Counted from the first letter of the stretch, positions 26,720 to 35,963 are shown. The stretch is 64,000 bases of DNA from an uncultured Bizionia sp. (GCA_947496215.1 CANMCF010000020.1:1-64000), one strand, 5' to 3'. The notes: generated by a model not told the origin, from the letters alone. Made by a program: numbers and translations.

Positions 26720-29281
26720 GTGATGAAAAAAATCCATTTATTATCGTTTTGCGCTTTGCTTTCGGGCAGTTTTCTATTTGCGCAAAACCAACAAAGATCA
26801 ATTTCTGAATTTCAGAAGAAGACTCAAGCCAAGGTGACCGTAAACGGGAACTATGGTATTGCCGAATTTGTTAGGTTTCCCTCAAACAATGCTTTAAAGA
26901 TCGAAGGAAATACTTTGTATGACAAAGCAACTAATTTCTTAGATGCAAACAAGTCCATATATGGTATAGACGATTCAACGGACAAGTTTACCGTTAAAAA
27001 AGAGGAAACGGACAATTACGGATTAAAGAACATTCTCATACAACAAGAGTACAACGGAGTGCCAGTATATGATGGTAAATTACGTTTTCATTTCAATCGT
27101 GAAGATGATTTGACCTCTGTAAACGGTAACTACATTCCTAACATCAAGATAAATTCAGTGCCTACATTGAGTAAGGCTGAAGCCAATGCGATTGCTATCG
27201 AAACGATAGGAAATCAAGATTTGAATTTTTCAGGAGATGCATTGTTGGCACATGAAAGCACATTGTATGTATTCCCAAAAGGATTGGCACAAGGTTTCTT
27301 GGGAGCGAATTACTTGGTTTATGAAGTGGAAGTTAGAAATAACAGGGATGTAAGAGAATTTGTATTTGTAAACGCCCAAGATGGTTCGATAGTAGAGCAA
27401 TTTACAGGAATGGCCCATGCTTTGGATCGTATCGTCTACGAAGGCAATACAAGTACCATTGTTTGGCAAGAAGGAGATGCTTTCCCAGGAACATTGACAA
27501 TTTGGCAACAAAATGAAGTTGTAGCCTCTGAGGATACATACAACTTTTTCAACAACGCTTTTGGATTTACGTCATACGATGGAGCCGATGCACAAATGAG
27601 AACGGTAAACAATGATCCAGGCATATCTTGTCCAAATGCAAATTGGAATGGTTCTACAGCCAATTACTGTAATGGAACAGCTACAGATGATGTTATTGGA
27701 CATGAGTGGGGGCACGCCTACACTCAATTTACATGTGGGTTGATCTATCAGTGGCAATCTGGGGCAATCAATGAATCACTTTCGGATATTTGGGGTGAGA
27801 CAATAGATTTGTTGAACAACTATGAAGATGCTGACGATGACAATTCATTGAGAACGGCATGTAACAGTTCTGATCGTTGGATGATGGGAGAGGATGCTAC
27901 TGCCTTCGGTGGTGCCATTAGAGATATGTGGAGTCCTCCTTGTAAGGGGCACCCAGGGAAAGTAACAGATGGACAATACCACTGTGCTACGTCTGATTCA
28001 GGAGGAGTACATATAAATTCTGGAATACCAAATCACGCTTATGCGTTGTTGGTAGATGGAGGAAATTACAATGGACAAGTTGTAAATGCATTAGGATTTA
28101 CAAAAGCGGCGCATATATTTTGGAGAGCACAAAGTCAATACCTTACAGCAACAAGTGATTTCTCTGCGTTGGCTGATGCTTTAGAAGCTGCAGCAACGGA
28201 TCTAGTTGGAGTGAACTTGGAAGGTTTGTCTACAGAAGCAGCGGCAGGGCCTTCAGGTGAGATGATTACCAATGCGGATTTGGCAGATGTTACTGCTGCA
28301 ATTTTAGCCGTGGAACTTAGGATTAATCCTGATGCTTGTGGATTTACACCAATTTTAACAGCCATAGCAGATCTATGTGATCCATCTACTGACAACCCGG
28401 TATACTTCGAAGATTGGGAGTCTGGAACAGATGGATGGGCATTGGAAGAATTACCAGAGAATGCAAGCACTTGGGAGTCTAGAAACTGGGCTCTTGATAA
28501 TACATTGCCTGCAAGTAGAGTGGGAAGTGCCATGTTTGGAACGGATCCTATAAATGGGAATTGTACAAGTGATTTGGAAAATGGAATAATACGTTTGGAA
28601 AGCCCAGTTATTACAATGCCTAACTTTGCTCAAGGAAACTACGAGATGGCTTTTAACCATTATGTGGCTACAGAGTTTGAGTGGGATGGAGGTAACATCA
28701 AAGCTAGAGTAGATGGAGGTATATGGAGTATCTTACCAGCATCTGCTTTTACTTCAAATCCATACAATGCAACATTGAAAAGTCAAGCTGCTGATGGAAA
28801 TGACAACCCTATGGAAAATCAACCAGCTTTTTCTGGTACAGATGGAGGGTCACTTACAAGTAGCTGGGGAACCAGTGTCATAGATTTGTCTGCCATTGGT
28901 GTTGGAGCCAATTCAACTGTTCAATTTAGGTTTGAAGTTGGAACTGACGGATGTAATGGAAATGATGGATGGTACATTGATGAGATTATGGTTTATAACT
29001 GTCAGTACGTATTATCAGTTTCAGAATTTGATCAGATCGATAACCTTGTCAAAGTATATCCTAACCCATCCAATGGTATTTTCAACATAGAAAAAATCAA
29101 CAGTGTAGATTTGGATAAAGCTGAGATCTATGATATCAATGGACGTTTTATCAAATCTTTGGATTTGTCAAACATGACTAGCACAAAAGCAATTGATTTG
29201 TCTGAAGCAGCATCTGGAATGTATTTTATGACGATCACATCTAAAGATGCAAAAGGAGTCGTAAAGCTAATCAAGCAATAA
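26720..29281 (+). CDS. Secreted M4-family zinc metallopeptidase, T9SS type A cargo
   Basis: 853 residues. Signal peptide (1-21), an FTP/PepSY-type propeptide (to about 220), then a thermolysin-like catalytic domain with His328-Glu-x-x-His332 (HEWGH), the third zinc ligand Glu352 (NESLSD) and the catalytic His region GVHINSGIPNHAY. A jelly-roll/MAM-like module follows (about 555-755, starting YFEDWESGTDGW). The last ~75 residues (VKVYPNPSNGIFNI ... AASGMYFMTI ... VKLIKQ) are a type A T9SS sorting domain. It should therefore be exported by the T9SS and released or anchored outside the cell as a broad protease. It has its own perfect terminator. Confidence 0.93.
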   Translation: MMKKIHLLSFCALLSGSFLFAQNQQRSISEFQKKTQAKVTVNGNYGIAEFVRFPSNNALKIEGNTLYDKATNFLDANKSIYGIDDSTDKFTVKKEETDNYGLKNILIQQEYNGVPVYDGKLRFHFNREDDLTSVNGNYIPNIKINSVPTLSKAEANAIAIETIGNQDLNFSGDALLAHESTLYVFPKGLAQGFLGANYLVYEVEVRNNRDVREFVFVNAQDGSIVEQFTGMAHALDRIVYEGNTSTIVWQEGDAFPGTLTIWQQNEVVASEDTYNFFNNAFGFTSYDGADAQMRTVNNDPGISCPNANWNGSTANYCNGTATDDVIGHEWGHAYTQFTCGLIYQWQSGAINESLSDIWGETIDLLNNYEDADDDNSLRTACNSSDRWMMGEDATAFGGAIRDMWSPPCKGHPGKVTDGQYHCATSDSGGVHINSGIPNHAYALLVDGGNYNGQVVNALGFTKAAHIFWRAQSQYLTATSDFSALADALEAAATDLVGVNLEGLSTEAAAGPSGEMITNADLADVTAAILAVELRINPDACGFTPILTAIADLCDPSTDNPVYFEDWESGTDGWALEELPENASTWESRNWALDNTLPASRVGSAMFGTDPINGNCTSDLENGIIRLESPVITMPNFAQGNYEMAFNHYVATEFEWDGGNIKARVDGGIWSILPASAFTSNPYNATLKSQAADGNDNPMENQPAFSGTDGGSLTSSWGTSVIDLSAIGVGANSTVQFRFEVGTDGCNGNDGWYIDEIMVYNCQYVLSVSEFDQIDNLVKVYPNPSNGIFNIEKINSVDLDKAEIYDINGRFIKSLDLSNMTSTKAIDLSEAASGMYFMTITSKDAKGVVKLIKQ

Positions 29282-29317
29282 AAAGCAATAGGAGGAAACC
29301 TCCTTTGAAGTATCGAA

Positions 29318-29351
29318 GAGCAACAATATGCAATATTGTTGCTCTTTTTTT
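29318..29351 (+). terminator. Terminator of the M4 peptidase gene
   Basis: Perfect 12-base stem GAGCAACAATAT/ATATTGTTGCTC with a 3-base loop followed by seven T. Confidence 0.93.
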
Positions 29352-29481
29352 GTACACTTGTCTAGGGTATGGTTGTTGTTCTACACCAGCTTGAGGATTG
29401 GTCTTTACTTGAATTTTGGATGTTGAGTTGGCTCTTGGGGATGAATTGAGGTTAATTGAGGAATGAATGATGAGAATAAAG

Positions 29482-29516
29482 TAAAAAGAAAGGCCTATAC
29501 AATTTGTATAGGCCTT
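29482..29516 (-). terminator. Terminator of the first cold-shock gene
   Basis: Stem AAGGCCTATACAA/TTGTATAGGCCTT and a T-rich stretch when read on the minus strand, 32 bases past the stop codon. Confidence 0.8.
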
Positions 29517-29548
29517 AACTTCAAAAAGTTTAATAGATATATATATGA

Positions 29549-29740
29549 TTATACCACTTTTACATTTACTGCGTTTAATCCTTTTTTACCTTCTTGCAAA
29601 TCGAACTCAACTTCGTCGCCTTCACGAACCTCGTCAATTAAACCCGAAATGTGAACAAAATGGTCTTTGTCTACACCTTCTTCTGTGATGAAACCAAATC
29701 CTTTAGTGTCATTGAAGAATTTTACTGTGCCTTTACTCAT
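29549..29740 (-). CDS. Cold-shock domain protein (first of a tandem pair)
   Basis: 63 residues when started at the ATG at 29738-29740 (MSKGTVKFFNDTKGFGFI); an in-frame upstream ATG would add an unlikely leader. The RNA-binding motifs KGFGFI (RNP1) and DHFVHIS (RNP2) are both present. Such proteins bind single-stranded RNA/DNA and act as RNA chaperones. The next gene upstream encodes a nearly identical copy, and both have their own promoter and terminator, so they can be expressed separately. Confidence 0.95.
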   Translation of the reverse strand: MSKGTVKFFNDTKGFGFITEEGVDKDHFVHISGLIDEVREGDEVEFDLQEGKKGLNAVNVKVV

Positions 29741-29767
29741 TGTAATAAATTTTAAATTAATTATTGG

Positions 29768-29775
29768 CAAATATA
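29768..29775 (-). promoter_or_regulatory. -7 box of the first cold-shock promoter
   Basis: On the minus strand it reads TATATTTG, an exact consensus. A TTTTG lies 14 bases further upstream, closer than the usual spacing. The second cold-shock gene has the same arrangement. Confidence 0.6.
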
Positions 29776-29821
29776 GGTGCAATAATTAACAAAATGGTAG
29801 TATGTATCAATTAATTAAGAA

Positions 29822-29853
29822 AATAAAAAAAGCCTATCAAGTTTTGATAGGCT
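29822..29853 (-). terminator. Terminator of the second cold-shock gene
   Basis: Stem AGCCTATCAA/TTGATAGGCT with seven T on the minus strand, 35 bases past the stop. Confidence 0.88.
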
Positions 29854-29887
29854 AGTTTTGTAAATAGTTAAATAGAATATATGTGAA

Positions 29888-30079
29888 TTATACTACTTTT
29901 ACGTTTACTGCATTCATACCTTTTCTACCTTCTTGAAGGTCGAATTCAACTGTGTCTCCTTCACGAACTTCGTCAATTAAACCAGAAATGTGTACGAAAT
30001 GGTCTTTGTCTGATCCTTCTTCTGTTATAAAACCGAAACCTTTGGAATCATTGAAAAATTTTACTGTACCTTGAGCCAT
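29888..30079 (-). CDS. Cold-shock domain protein (second of a tandem pair)
   Basis: 63 residues from the ATG at 30077-30079 (MAQGTVKFFNDSKGFGFI). RNP1 (KGFGFI) and RNP2 (DHFVHIS) are intact. It differs from its neighbour at only a handful of positions, mostly conservative (S/K, D/G, T/E, R/K, M/L). The pair is a recent or conserved tandem duplication. Confidence 0.95.
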   Translation of the reverse strand: MAQGTVKFFNDSKGFGFITEEGSDKDHFVHISGLIDEVREGDTVEFDLQEGRKGMNAVNVKVV

Positions 30080-30106
30080 TTTAAAAAAATTTAAATTTAT
30101 TGAACC

Positions 30107-30114
30107 CAAATATA
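30107..30114 (-). promoter_or_regulatory. -7 box of the second cold-shock promoter
   Basis: Minus strand reads TATATTTG, with TTTG 14 bases upstream, matching the layout before the first cold-shock gene. Confidence 0.6.
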
Positions 30115-30198
30115 GCATAATATTCTAACAAATTGTTTTTTTATTTCGTTATTTTCACAAAGAATGAAATAAGAATAAGGAAGATTAAAATGAAAGAC

Positions 30199-30495
30199 TT
30201 ATTGAAGCACTATTTTTTTAATGATCTCTTTTCCAAGCTCTTCATTGAGCATTCGCATTATTTTTTCCTTACCGTAGCTTAGTTCTTCCCTTAAAACACT
30301 AGAGCTCAGTTTTACATACAATGTTTCATTTTTCAACTCAATGGCTGTGGTATAGTTGTTTACTCCATTTCCCATCAAGGCAGCCCATGCGTCACGAACA
30401 TTAACCTTGTCCAAACCTTTTTCCAGCTTGTTGGTTTCGACAAAGTCTTTTAGCACATCAGATATGCTCGATAAGTTGTTGTTCCGTTTGGCCAT
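30199..30495 (-). CDS. DUF721 (DciA-like) protein
   Basis: 98 residues. The central part DAWAALMGNGVNNYTTAIELKNETLYVKLSSSVLREELSYGKEKI is typical of DUF721: a helix with W, two strands, then a basic helix. DciA, the best-known member, loads the replicative helicase in bacteria lacking DnaC; Bacteroidetes mostly have DciA-type loaders. A role in replication initiation is therefore likely but not shown. It is the last gene of a recF-lipoprotein-DUF721 operon. Confidence 0.82.
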   Translation of the reverse strand: MAKRNNNLSSISDVLKDFVETNKLEKGLDKVNVRDAWAALMGNGVNNYTTAIELKNETLYVKLSSSVLREELSYGKEKIMRMLNEELGKEIIKKIVLQ

Positions 30496-30501
30496 TGTAT
30501 T

Positions 30502-30924
30502 TTACTGGGTGTTAATGTGGGAATGTCTTTTGTACAAATATACATCGTTATTTTGGTTTACGACTTTCAATTGTTGCTTGGAAGCTGACAAAATGGTTTC
30601 CTTCCATGTCGAATATGGTGTTTTGTAGTAGGCATTCAAACTATCGTTTTCTATTTTCAAGTGAAGTAACTCTGCGTCATTGGATGTCTCATAGGATCCA
30701 TCGAAAAGAGGCTTTAGTTTTTTTCTGAAGCCCTGCAGGCTATCATTGATGCTGATGTAGTCTATCGTTTGGTTTACGTAATAACCCCGAGTGGTACCAT
30801 TTGCAAGTGTCACACTTTCAATTTCCCAATACCCATCAATGTGAGGAATGAATGTTTCTGGGTTTCTGGAACAGCTACCTAGAAACAATGATAGTAACAA
30901 GGTGTATGTGAGTTGTTTCATCAT
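30502..30924 (-). CDS. Small lipoprotein, function unknown
   Basis: 140 residues. The lipoprotein signal ends at Cys18 ([10 protein letters not shown]). The mature part has [16 protein letters not shown], reminiscent of lipocalin-like small beta-barrels, ending [12 protein letters not shown]. It overlaps the recF stop codon by 4 bases and the DUF721 gene follows by 6, so it is translated with two DNA-replication genes; the reason for a lipoprotein there is not obvious. I do not recognise a named family with confidence. Confidence 0.78.
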   Translation of the reverse strand: MMKQLTYTLLLSLFLGSCSRNPETFIPHIDGYWEIESVTLANGTTRGYYVNQTIDYISINDSLQGFRKKLKPLFDGSYETSNDAELLHLKIENDSLNAYYKTPYSTWKETILSASKQQLKVVNQNNDVYLYKRHSHINTQ

Positions 30925-32000
30925 AAATTAAAGATTTCATAAGATTGGTGTACTTGCTTTACTGCCTTTTCTGTTCTTTCCGCATGGGTATCGCTAATAA
31001 ACAATTGGCCGAAGTTTTCATTGTCCACAAGCTTTATTATTTGAGCGACCCGTTGTTCATCCAATTTATCGAAGATGTCATCTAACAATAAAATTGGATT
31101 GACACCACTTTGCTGCTTTATAAAATCGAATTGAGCTAATTTCAATGCAACCAAGAACGATTTTTGTTGCCCTTGGCTCCCAAATTTTTTAATGGGATAT
31201 TCCTCGATGTTAAATTGTAAATCGTCTTTGTGTATTCCAACACTGGTGTAGTTCAAAGCTTTGTCTTTGTTTATGGCTTGTATGAGCAATGTATTTAGAT
31301 CTGTGGAGAACAAGTCGCTCTTGTATACCAGATCGACATTTTCCTTGCTGTTGCTTATGGCATCATAGCGTGACTTGAATATGGGGATGAATTCTTGCAA
31401 GAAGGCATCACGCTTTTCAAAGATGCGAGTTCCGAAATCGGATAATTGTCCATTGTAGACCTCGAGAGTATCGTTGTTGAATGTGTTGTTCAATGCAAAA
31501 TACTTTAAAAGTGAATTGCGTTGAGCTAAGATCTTATTGTATTTGATCAAGTCCGTTAGATATGTCTTGTCACTTTGGGAGATTACATTGTCTATGAATT
31601 TTCTACGTATGTCACTACCTTCGCTTATCAAGTCTCGATCGGCAGGAGAGATTATCACCAAGGGGAGAAAACCAATGTGTTCGCTAAATTTGTCATAGGC
31701 CTTGCTATTGCGTTTTATGACCTTTTTTTGACCTCGCTTGAGGCTGACTACGATTTTTTCGGTTTTACTACTCTTTTCATAATCCCCATTGATTACAAAA
31801 AAATCTTCATTGTGTCTTATGTTTTGCGAAGCTATGGGGTTGAAATAGCTTTTACCGAACGATAAATGGTAGATGGCATCTAAAATATTCGTCTTACCTA
31901 CGCCATTGTTGCCAACAAAGCAATTTATGGTATCGTTGAAGGTAAAAGATCTACTATCGAAGTTTTTATAGTTCAGTAAAGAAAGTGACTTTAAAATCAT
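30921..32000 (-). CDS. recF: DNA replication and repair protein RecF
   Basis: 359 residues, standard length. An SMC-like ATPase: the Walker A motif is GNNGVGKTN (30-38), the signature region is near [15 protein letters not shown], and Walker B is [13 protein letters not shown]. RecF acts with RecO and RecR to load RecA at single-strand gaps. Its start is just downstream of a divergent leader shared with the TPR-protein gene. Confidence 0.96.
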   Translation of the reverse strand: MILKSLSLLNYKNFDSRSFTFNDTINCFVGNNGVGKTNILDAIYHLSFGKSYFNPIASQNIRHNEDFFVINGDYEKSSKTEKIVVSLKRGQKKVIKRNSKAYDKFSEHIGFLPLVIISPADRDLISEGSDIRRKFIDNVISQSDKTYLTDLIKYNKILAQRNSLLKYFALNNTFNNDTLEVYNGQLSDFGTRIFEKRDAFLQEFIPIFKSRYDAISNSKENVDLVYKSDLFSTDLNTLLIQAINKDKALNYTSVGIHKDDLQFNIEEYPIKKFGSQGQQKSFLVALKLAQFDFIKQQSGVNPILLLDDIFDKLDEQRVAQIIKLVDNENFGQLFISDTHAERTEKAVKQVHQSYEIFNL

Positions 32001-32095
32001 AGGTAATCAACAGAAAAGCAATCTAAGTTTTGCCAGTTATAAACAAGACTTGCAAAATAACAAATAAATTACCTTTTATATATGGATAAAAATTT

Positions 32096-32103
32096 TATTT
32101 TTG
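32096..32103 (+). promoter_or_regulatory. -7 box of the TPR-protein gene promoter
   Basis: TATTTTTG matches TAnnTTTG, 21 bases before the ATG, giving a very short leader. Confidence 0.55.
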
Positions 32104-32124
32104 CGACGCATAAATATATAATTC

Positions 32125-32895
32125 ATGGCGACTTACAAGAAAAGAGGTTACAAACCAAAAACGAAAGAAGAAGTAGTAGTAGAAACTGAAGAAAACTCAA
32201 CAACTGCTGAGGTATTCAATACATTAGATGAAACAGCTTCCAAGACTGAAGATTTCGTTGCGAAAAACCAAAAATACATATTCATAATCATTGGTGCAGT
32301 TGCAGTATTGGTCTTGGGATATCTAGGTTATAATGAGTTTGTGAACAAACCTGCTCAAGAGAAAGCTATGAATGACATGTTCCAAGCGCAAAAACACTTT
32401 GACGAAGCAGTTGCTGGCGTAGCTTCAGACTCTCTGTACACATTGTCTTTGAAAGGCAGTGGAGGAAAGTTCGGTATGTTGGACATCATCAAGGAGTACA
32501 AAGGAACTCCTGCTGCGAATCTAGCCAACTACTATGCTGGATTGGCTTACTTGAACTTGAAAGATTACAAGAATGCGGTAACGTATCTGGATGCCTTCTC
32601 TATAGAAGATGAAATCCACGCAGCCAAGGCAAAAGGCCTAATAGGAGATGCCTTCATGCAATTGGACCAAAAGGATGATGCTTTGGATTACTACAAGAAA
32701 GCTGCACAAATGAGAACAAACGACTATACGACTCCAATCTATTTGCAAAAGGCAGGAATAACAGCTTTGGATCTTGGGAAGGCAAGCGAAGCTCTTGGTT
32801 TCTTCAATAGTATAAAAGAAAACTACCCAGAGTCTACAGAGGCTTCTACTATAGATGTGTTTATAGGTAAAGCACAAGCGATGTCAAATAAATAA
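32125..32895 (+). CDS. Membrane-anchored tetratricopeptide repeat protein (YfgM-like)
   Basis: 256 residues. A charged cytosolic tail (1-50) is followed by one transmembrane helix (about 51-70, IFIIIGAVAVLVLGYLGY) and a C-terminal domain with several TPR-like repeats (ANLANYYAGLAYLNLKDYKNA, AKGLIGDAFMQLDQKDDALDYY). This matches the YfgM-type, which in E. coli sits beside the Sec translocon and chaperones. A scaffold role at the cytoplasmic membrane is inferred. It lies upstream of ribH with a short hairpin between them. Confidence 0.85.
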   Translation: MATYKKRGYKPKTKEEVVVETEENSTTAEVFNTLDETASKTEDFVAKNQKYIFIIIGAVAVLVLGYLGYNEFVNKPAQEKAMNDMFQAQKHFDEAVAGVASDSLYTLSLKGSGGKFGMLDIIKEYKGTPAANLANYYAGLAYLNLKDYKNAVTYLDAFSIEDEIHAAKAKGLIGDAFMQLDQKDDALDYYKKAAQMRTNDYTTPIYLQKAGITALDLGKASEALGFFNSIKENYPESTEASTIDVFIGKAQAMSNK

Positions 32896-32897
32896 GA

Positions 32898-32915
32898 TTT
32901 CCGCTTTATCGGAAA
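32898..32915 (+). promoter_or_regulatory. Short hairpin between TPR gene and ribH
   Basis: Stem TTTCCG/CGGAAA with loop CTTTAT, directly after the TPR stop, seven bases before the ribH ATG. There is no T run, so it is not a terminator; it might block or tune ribH translation. A similar TTCCGCTTT...CGGA element is at 37705-37721. Confidence 0.4.
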
Positions 32916-32921
32916 GTAAAT

Positions 32922-33407
32922 ATGGCAACAGAAAACAATAATTTATCGGAATACGATAAAACAACAATCCCAAGCGCGAAGAATTTTCGGTTTGGGATTG
33001 TTGTTTCAGAGTGGAATGAGGATGTCACGGAAGGATTGTACGATGGTGCATACAACACATTGTTGGAACACGATGTAAAACCAGAGAACATAAAACGTTG
33101 GAATGTGCCAGGAAGCTATGAGCTTATTTATGGATGTAAGAAAATGCAAGAACAAAAAGTTGATGCAGTCATAGCGATAGGTAGTGTTATACAAGGAGAA
33201 ACAAAGCATTTCGATTTTGTATGCGAAGGCGTATCCCAAGGAATCAAAGATTTAAACATATTATCTGATATTCCCGTTATCTTTTGTGTTTTAACAGACA
33301 ACAACTTGCAACAAGCCATAGATCGTTCCGGTGGAAAATATGGAAACAAAGGTACGGAAGCCGCTGTTGCTGCCATAAAAATGGCTAATCTTCGTGAAAA
33401 CGCCTAA
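32922..33407 (+). CDS. ribH: 6,7-dimethyl-8-ribityllumazine synthase
   Basis: 161 residues. It condenses 5-amino-6-ribitylaminouracil with 3,4-dihydroxy-2-butanone 4-phosphate in riboflavin synthesis, usually as a 60-mer shell. Signatures: FGIVVSEWNEDVTEGLYDGA (substrate loop), VPGSYEL, GSVIQGETKHFDFVC with the catalytic His, and GVLTDNNL-type end (FCVLTDNNLQQAIDRSGG). No FMN riboswitch is seen upstream. Confidence 0.96.
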   Translation: MATENNNLSEYDKTTIPSAKNFRFGIVVSEWNEDVTEGLYDGAYNTLLEHDVKPENIKRWNVPGSYELIYGCKKMQEQKVDAVIAIGSVIQGETKHFDFVCEGVSQGIKDLNILSDIPVIFCVLTDNNLQQAIDRSGGKYGNKGTEAAVAAIKMANLRENA

Positions 33408-33589
33408 TCTTTGAAATTTAGGATTAGGTTCTACTTTTCAAGGAAGTTTCCTCTCGCATAAAAACTATTCGTTTTGGATCGTGGGTGCATTAGGGAGTAC
33501 TTTTGTTAACAATTTTTAGCATTAGTCTTTCTTAACTCTACTGTATTTTAAGTATTTTTGAGTGCTCACAACTGTTTTTCTTTGTATTT

Positions 33590-33808
33590 ATGTTCAAAAG
33601 GCGAAAAAATAAAAGTTTTAATTACACACCTCGATATTCCAATACAGAACGTACAGATTCCAACGCAAGTGAAAATTTGAAAAGGTCTTCGTCATCAAGG
33701 CATTTTGAAGGAAAACGAAAACGAAAAACGTCTACATTGCCATTCTTGCTTGTAGTTTTGGCTTTGATAATTGTGTTCATGTATTATTTAGAAACTAAAT
33801 TAAGATAA
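33590..33808 (+). CDS. Small membrane protein, first of a paralogous pair
   Basis: 72 residues. A basic N-terminus (MFKRRKNKSFNYTPRYSN) is followed by a Ser/Arg/Lys-rich middle and one C-terminal transmembrane helix (about 50-66). It shares the motif RKNKxFxYTPRY with the next gene. Such proteins are sometimes mislabelled 'riboflavin synthase subunit beta' because they follow ribH; nothing in the sequence supports that. Predicted cytosolic N-terminus, membrane tail-anchor. Function unknown. Confidence 0.75.
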   Translation: MFKRRKNKSFNYTPRYSNTERTDSNASENLKRSSSSRHFEGKRKRKTSTLPFLLVVLALIIVFMYYLETKLR

Positions 33809-33818
33809 TTATAGAGCT

Positions 33819-34109
33819 ATGGGATTTATGAAACTTAGAAAAAACAAACGCTTTAGTTATACACCACGTTATTATAAAAACGATGGAGAAGGAAGTCCGT
33901 TTGAAATAAAGCATAAGTTCGATGATTATAGAACTTCCGTAGGGGAAAACAAAAATATGAAGCAAAAGTTCACTTCTGCTTTAGACGAGTTTAAAAACTC
34001 TCCAGACAAGGCTGTGAATCGTAGAATTCTGTACATTAGCATAATATTGGCGTTTCTCATTCTGTGGTTTTTCGATTTTAATTTAAGTATCTTTTTCAAG
34101 AGGCAGTAG
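33819..34109 (+). CDS. Small membrane protein, second of a paralogous pair
   Basis: 96 residues (or 93 from the ATG at 33828, MKLRKNKRFSYTPRY, which lines up with its neighbour). One C-terminal transmembrane helix (about 70-90) and a charged middle. It shares RKNKxFxYTPRY with the 72-residue protein just upstream (10 bases away), so the two are paralogues. Its stop is immediately followed by the mutL start. Function unknown; tail-anchored in the inner membrane is inferred. Confidence 0.78.
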   Translation: MGFMKLRKNKRFSYTPRYYKNDGEGSPFEIKHKFDDYRTSVGENKNMKQKFTSALDEFKNSPDKAVNRRILYISIILAFLILWFFDFNLSIFFKRQ

Positions 34110-35960
34110 ATGGCAGATATCATTCAATTGTTACCAGATCATGTTGCCAATCAAATAGCAGCAGGAGAAGTAGTACAACGACCAGCATCGGTAGTAAAGG
34201 AATTACTGGAGAATGCGATAGATGCAGGAGCGAGTTTAATAAAACTTATAGTAAAGGATGCTGGGAAAACACTTATTCAAGTCATAGACAATGGCAAGGG
34301 AATGAGCGTCACCGATGCTCGATTGAGCTTCGAGCGACATGCCACCTCCAAGATTCGTTCGGCAGACGATTTATTCCAGTTGCATACCAAAGGATTTAGG
34401 GGAGAAGCCTTGGCTAGCATAGCAGCCATTGCCCATGTGGAATTAAAGACGAAACAGGAAAAAGAGGAAGTCGGAACTTGCATAGAGATTGAGGGAAGTG
34501 ACGTTATCTCCCAAGAAGTCGTAGTGACCCCTAAAGGAACATCCATAGCTGTGAAGAACCTGTTTTTCAACATCCCGGCTAGACGAAATTTCTTAAAGTC
34601 CAACCCTGTGGAAACGCGTCACATCATAGACGAGTTTCATCGTGTGGTATTGGCACATCCATCCATTGGTTTCGTGATGTTTCACAATGGAAGCGAATCC
34701 TTCAATTTGCCAGAAAGCAATTATAGACAGCGAATAGTAAATGTCTTTGGTACGAAAACCAATGAAAAACTGGTGCCGGTAGAGGAAGATACGGAAGTGC
34801 TGAAAGTATCAGGATTCATAGGGAAGCCGGAGTTTGCCAAGAAAACAAGGGGGGAGCAATTCTTTTTCGTTAATGATCGCTACATTAAAAGTGCTTATTT
34901 GAATCACGCGATAGGCTCTGCATATGAAGGGTTGCTGAAAGAGGGGACTCACGCCAGTTACTTTTTAAACTTGACTGTCGACCCACAAACAATAGATATC
35001 AATATCCATCCAACCAAGACAGAAATAAAGTTTGACGATGAACATACGCTATATGCCATTTTACGTTCGGCAGTAAAGCATAGCCTAGGGCAATTCAACA
35101 TATCACCAGTGTTGGACTTTGATCGTGATTCCAATTTGGATACACCATATAGCTACAAGCAAAATAAAATGCCAAGCATAGAGGTGGATAGTAGCTTCAA
35201 TCCTTTTAGAGAAGAAAAAGCAGCTGCGACTACAGTTTCCAACCAATCTTACAAAAAAGACCAAGGAGCCAGTTGGGAAGGGTTGTATGTGGGGTTGGAA
35301 TCCAAAGGAACAAAGACACAGCGTGATTTTAGCGAAGTGCAATTTGAAAGCGATCATATCGAAACGTCGATTTTCGATGAAACCAATCAAGTAGAGCAGA
35401 AGCAGAGTACATACCAGATACATAACAAATACATTATCAGTAAAATTAAATCGGGTATGCTGGTAATAGATCAAAATAGGGCGCACCAACGTGTCCTTTA
35501 CGAAGAGTTCTTACAACATATGACGATAAAGGAAGCCACAAGCCAACAATTGTTGTTTCCATTGGAATTGCACTTCTCCCCACAGGAAATAGAAATCATA
35601 AATCAGTTGAAAGGCGATTTGGAGCATACTGGATTCGTATTCAAAACCGTTAGCAAGGAGTTGGTGGAAATAACAGGGGTTCCAGTAAGTGTGCCAGAAA
35701 GTGAGGTTTCCATTATTTTGGAACAATTAATCAGTGATGTGGAACATGAGGTTCCAGATAGCAATTTCAGTGCTACCGATCTGTTGGCTAAATCCATGGC
35801 GAAGAGTTTGGCGATTAAAACAGGGCAGAGCCTGAATAGAATAGAGCAGGAGCATTTGGTGAATACATTGTTTGCTTGCAAGGAACCTAATGTGTCCCCT
35901 GTGAACAGAGCAACATTCATTACGATGACCGTAGATGAATTAGATAGAAAGTTTGTGTAA
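34110..35960 (+). CDS. mutL: DNA mismatch repair protein MutL, without endonuclease motifs
   Basis: 616 residues. The GHKL ATPase domain is intact: KELLENAIDAGA (30-41), DNGKGM and the TKGFRGEALASI loop; the transducer domain follows. In the C-terminal dimerisation domain the place of the DQHAxxExxxxE endonuclease motif reads DQNRAHQRVLYE (from residue 454), so key metal ligands are gone, and the later ACxxAVxAG and CPHGRP motifs are also replaced (SLAIKTG, SPVNRAT). It should link MutS to downstream steps but not nick DNA itself. The stop of the previous gene abuts its start, and a rhomboid follows by 3 bases. Confidence 0.93.
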   Translation: MADIIQLLPDHVANQIAAGEVVQRPASVVKELLENAIDAGASLIKLIVKDAGKTLIQVIDNGKGMSVTDARLSFERHATSKIRSADDLFQLHTKGFRGEALASIAAIAHVELKTKQEKEEVGTCIEIEGSDVISQEVVVTPKGTSIAVKNLFFNIPARRNFLKSNPVETRHIIDEFHRVVLAHPSIGFVMFHNGSESFNLPESNYRQRIVNVFGTKTNEKLVPVEEDTEVLKVSGFIGKPEFAKKTRGEQFFFVNDRYIKSAYLNHAIGSAYEGLLKEGTHASYFLNLTVDPQTIDINIHPTKTEIKFDDEHTLYAILRSAVKHSLGQFNISPVLDFDRDSNLDTPYSYKQNKMPSIEVDSSFNPFREEKAAATTVSNQSYKKDQGASWEGLYVGLESKGTKTQRDFSEVQFESDHIETSIFDETNQVEQKQSTYQIHNKYIISKIKSGMLVIDQNRAHQRVLYEEFLQHMTIKEATSQQLLFPLELHFSPQEIEIINQLKGDLEHTGFVFKTVSKELVEITGVPVSVPESEVSIILEQLISDVEHEVPDSNFSATDLLAKSMAKSLAIKTGQSLNRIEQEHLVNTLFACKEPNVSPVNRATFITMTVDELDRKFV

Positions 35961-35963
35961 ATT

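Noticed and set aside
32096..33407. FMN riboswitch upstream of ribH
   Set aside because: The conserved FMN-element segments are absent; only a short hairpin is present.
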